From an uncultured Oscillospiraceae bacterium (lineage in GTDB: Bacteria; Bacillota; Clostridia; Oscillospirales; Acutalibacteraceae), in NCBI GenBank assembly GCA_902489335.1, contig CABTZO010000057.1, positions 1 through 6,097 of the forward strand: a stretch of 6,097 bases of DNA. Reading direction: 5' to 3'. Of the stretch, positions 4,575 through 6,097 are shown one piece after another. Numbering within the stretch: the stretch's first letter is position 1; each line of letters starts with the position of its first letter. Under the pieces are notes generated by a model, which made no database searches, was not told the DNA's origin, and saw only the letters and a list, made by a program, of their open reading frames with translations. The position numbers and the translations under genes were made by a program.

Positions 4575-6097
4575 TTATTTTATTGACAAAGCAGCGTCAT
4601 ATCCTCCGCGAACTGCGTGAGCGATTGTTCCGCTCTTTTGAGCGTCTCCTGCAAGTGCAATTTTCATTTTGCTTGATTTGAGTTCATCGTAAAGATTTTT
4701 TACCGGACGAACGCCCATTGCCAAAACAACCATGTCTGCGGGAATAGTTTTTCTGTTTTTCTTTTTGACCGATTCGACTATTACACCGTCATCCTTAACT
4801 TCGACAAGTTTATAATCCGTCATGAACTTTGCTTCACCCTTTGAAATACGTTCAAGAGAATCTTCTTTGAGCTGGAACCATGTTCCGGGAGCAAGATCTC
4901 TTGCCATTTCAATTATTGTAACATTATTGTATTGTTCAACGAGCTCTTCGGCAGTTTCAAGTCCGGTCATTCCGGAACCGACAACAACAACATTCTGTTT
5001 TTCAGACTTTATGCTTTTCATTATGATATCGGTTGAACTTTTAACAATAGACTTGTCAATTCCGGGAATTGATTTCGGGAATATCGGTGTACCGCCTGTT
5101 GCAATTATTACTCCATACGGATTCAATTTCTTAATTTCATCGGCTGACATTTCGGTATTGTATTTTATTTCGACGCCTTGTTTTTTCAAAGCATTCTCCA
5201 AATCCTCAATAGCCCAATATAGTTTTGTGCGTAAATGTGGAGTTGAAGCTGTCAAAATTTGTCCGCCCGCTTTTGAATCTTTTTCATAAACAGTTACATC
5301 AAAGCCACGACGCGCCATAACTTGAGCTGCCATAAGTCCGGCAGCTCCGGCTCCGATAACAGCTATCTTTCTGCCGTTTCCGTCTTTTGTTATCTTAGAA
5401 TCGGAAATCTCATGACCTAAGGCCGGGTTAAGAGCACATTCTCCGGCAAGTCCTTTGCCGAAATGAACAGCGGCATGATCAATACATGAAGCCATACAAT
5501 GAATACAGCCTATGCAACGAATGATTTCATCGTCTCTTCCCTGCTGTGCTTTGTTAGCCCAATCCGGATCGCAGAAAAAGTTTCTTGCCGAACCGACGAA
5601 GTCTCTGTTATTGCTTTGAAGCAGGTCTTCAGCTTGCTTTGGAGAACGGATATATGCGGCACCGCCAACCGGAATTGTCTTAACAACCGATTTTATCTCT
5701 GCAGCGAGATAATCTCTCCAACCTACTTCAAAAGAAGTCGGCTCAAGCCAATAGCTGTATGTGTCATATCCGGCACAGCTTACATCTAATGCGTCAATTC
5801 CCAAATCTTCAAGGTGTTTGGCAATTTTCTTTCCTTCTTCAATTGTATATCCCTTGCCCGGTTTACCGATTTTTTCATACATTTCATCGACAGTCAGACG
5901 AACCATAATGGGATAATCTTTTCCGCATTTTTCACGAATTCCCAAAATAATTTCATCTAAAAATCTCATTCTGTTTTCGAAACTGCCGCCATATTCATCG
6001 GTTCTGTGATTTGTATTTGGACTCAAAAATTGATTTATCAAATAACCATGCGCAGCATGAAGTTCAACAAGATCAACTCCTGCCTTCTTACATCTGA
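4575..6097 (-). CDS. Old-yellow-enzyme type FMN/4Fe-4S/FAD ene-reductase, 5' end outside window
   Basis: A partial gene: the frame is open to the window edge, and 506 codons plus the stop are visible. Compared with FadH (671 aa) or enoate reductases, about 150 N-terminal residues are missing. The visible residues begin in the FMN barrel with HAAHGYLINQFLSP (13-26). His13, His16 and Tyr18 match the ligand-binding His pair and the Tyr of YqjM-type ene-reductases. Five cysteines then follow at 194, 197, 200, 204 and 220 (5436-5516) for a 4Fe-4S cluster. An FAD Rossmann motif GAGAAG is at 248-253, an NAD(P) motif GSGMTG at 373-378, and the flavin-contacting GD at 483-484. The expected reaction is NAD(P)H-driven reduction of a C=C bond next to a carbonyl, with electrons passing FAD to Fe-S to FMN; relatives include 2,4-dienoyl-CoA reductase, 2-enoate reductase and bile-acid BaiCD/BaiH. 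Substrate and exact type are open. An Fe-S enzyme of this kind fits an anaerobe. The TTG at 6039-6041 is internal, not a start. Confidence 0.93.
   Translation of the reverse strand, partial: RCKKAGVDLVELHAAHGYLINQFLSPNTNHRTDEYGGSFENRMRFLDEIILGIREKCGKDYPIMVRLTVDEMYEKIGKPGKGYTIEEGKKIAKHLEDLGIDALDVSCAGYDTYSYWLEPTSFEVGWRDYLAAEIKSVVKTIPVGGAAYIRSPKQAEDLLQSNNRDFVGSARNFFCDPDWANKAQQGRDDEIIRCIGCIHCMASCIDHAAVHFGKGLAGECALNPALGHEISDSKITKDGNGRKIAVIGAGAAGLMAAQVMARRGFDVTVYEKDSKAGGQILTASTPHLRTKLYWAIEDLENALKKQGVEIKYNTEMSADEIKKLNPYGVIIATGGTPIFPKSIPGIDKSIVKSSTDIIMKSIKSEKQNVVVVGSGMTGLETAEELVEQYNNVTIIEMARDLAPGTWFQLKEDSLERISKGEAKFMTDYKLVEVKDDGVIVESVKKKNRKTIPADMVVLAMGVRPVKNLYDELKSSKMKIALAGDAQKSGTIAHAVRGGYDAALSIK

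Noticed and set aside
4822..5289. 155-codon open frame on the plus strand inside the flavin reductase
   Set aside because: It lies wholly antisense to conserved Rossmann-fold sequence, has no ribosome binding site or recognisable domain, and is explained by the codon use of the real gene.
5499..5789. 96-codon open frame on the plus strand
   Set aside because: Antisense to the Fe-S and FMN region of the reductase, with no initiation signal or family resemblance.
6039..6041. TTG as the start codon of the flavin reductase
   Set aside because: The frame stays open to the window edge, and the 18 codons upstream encode conserved FMN-domain sequence (HAAHGY), so the TTG codes an internal leucine in HGYLINQF.
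4575..6097. Naming the reductase fadH or baiCD
   Set aside because: Architecture is shared by several families, the N-terminus is missing, and the HAAHGY and cysteine patterns differ from FadH, so no gene symbol is justified.

Overview
The window reads as chromosomal DNA from a low-GC, Gram-positive-type anaerobe, probably Bacillota of the Clostridia kind. The clues are AT-rich spacers, strong AGGAG/AGGGGG ribosome binding sites, consensus-like sigma-A promoters, hairpin plus T-run terminators, and gene families common in fermentative anaerobes: a short one-domain nitroreductase, an 11-helix neurotransmitter:sodium symporter (NSS) homologue, and a flavin/iron-sulfur 'old yellow enzyme' reductase. 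Genus and species cannot be told from the sequence.

Layout, left to right. (1) 1-65, minus strand: a tRNA-Thr(UGU) gene cut by the window edge, with a near-consensus promoter at 96-124. (2) 240-1289, plus strand: two abutting genes, a GNAT N-acetyltransferase and a nitroreductase, forming a likely co-translated operon. (3) 1332-2738, minus strand: a sodium-coupled amino-acid transporter of the NSS/SNF family, convergent with the operon and separated from it by a bidirectional hairpin. (4) 2739-3022: a 284-bp divergent promoter region with two dyad-symmetric candidate operators. One lies by the transporter promoter and the other overlaps the -10 of the next gene. (5) 3023-4519, plus strand: a class-3-type aldehyde dehydrogenase with all core catalytic residues. 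(6) 4524-4574: a second bidirectional hairpin terminator. (7) 4575-6097, minus strand: a three-domain FMN/Fe-S/FAD ene-reductase whose N-terminal part lies beyond the window.

The gene orders (tRNA<- ->GNAT->NTR-> <-NSS ->ALDH-> <-OYE) make mostly separate transcription units, so there is no evidence for one multi-gene pathway. The shared theme is handling of small reactive or nitrogen-containing metabolites: acetylation, nitro/quinone reduction, amino-acid uptake, aldehyde oxidation and C=C reduction. I see no mobile element, CRISPR array, phage gene or toxin-antitoxin pair, and I do not think the window contains a new multi-gene system. The most useful leads are the missing gate arginine in the transporter, the extra cysteine and long last spacing in the Fe-S segment of the reductase, and the two dyads in the 2739-3022 promoter region.
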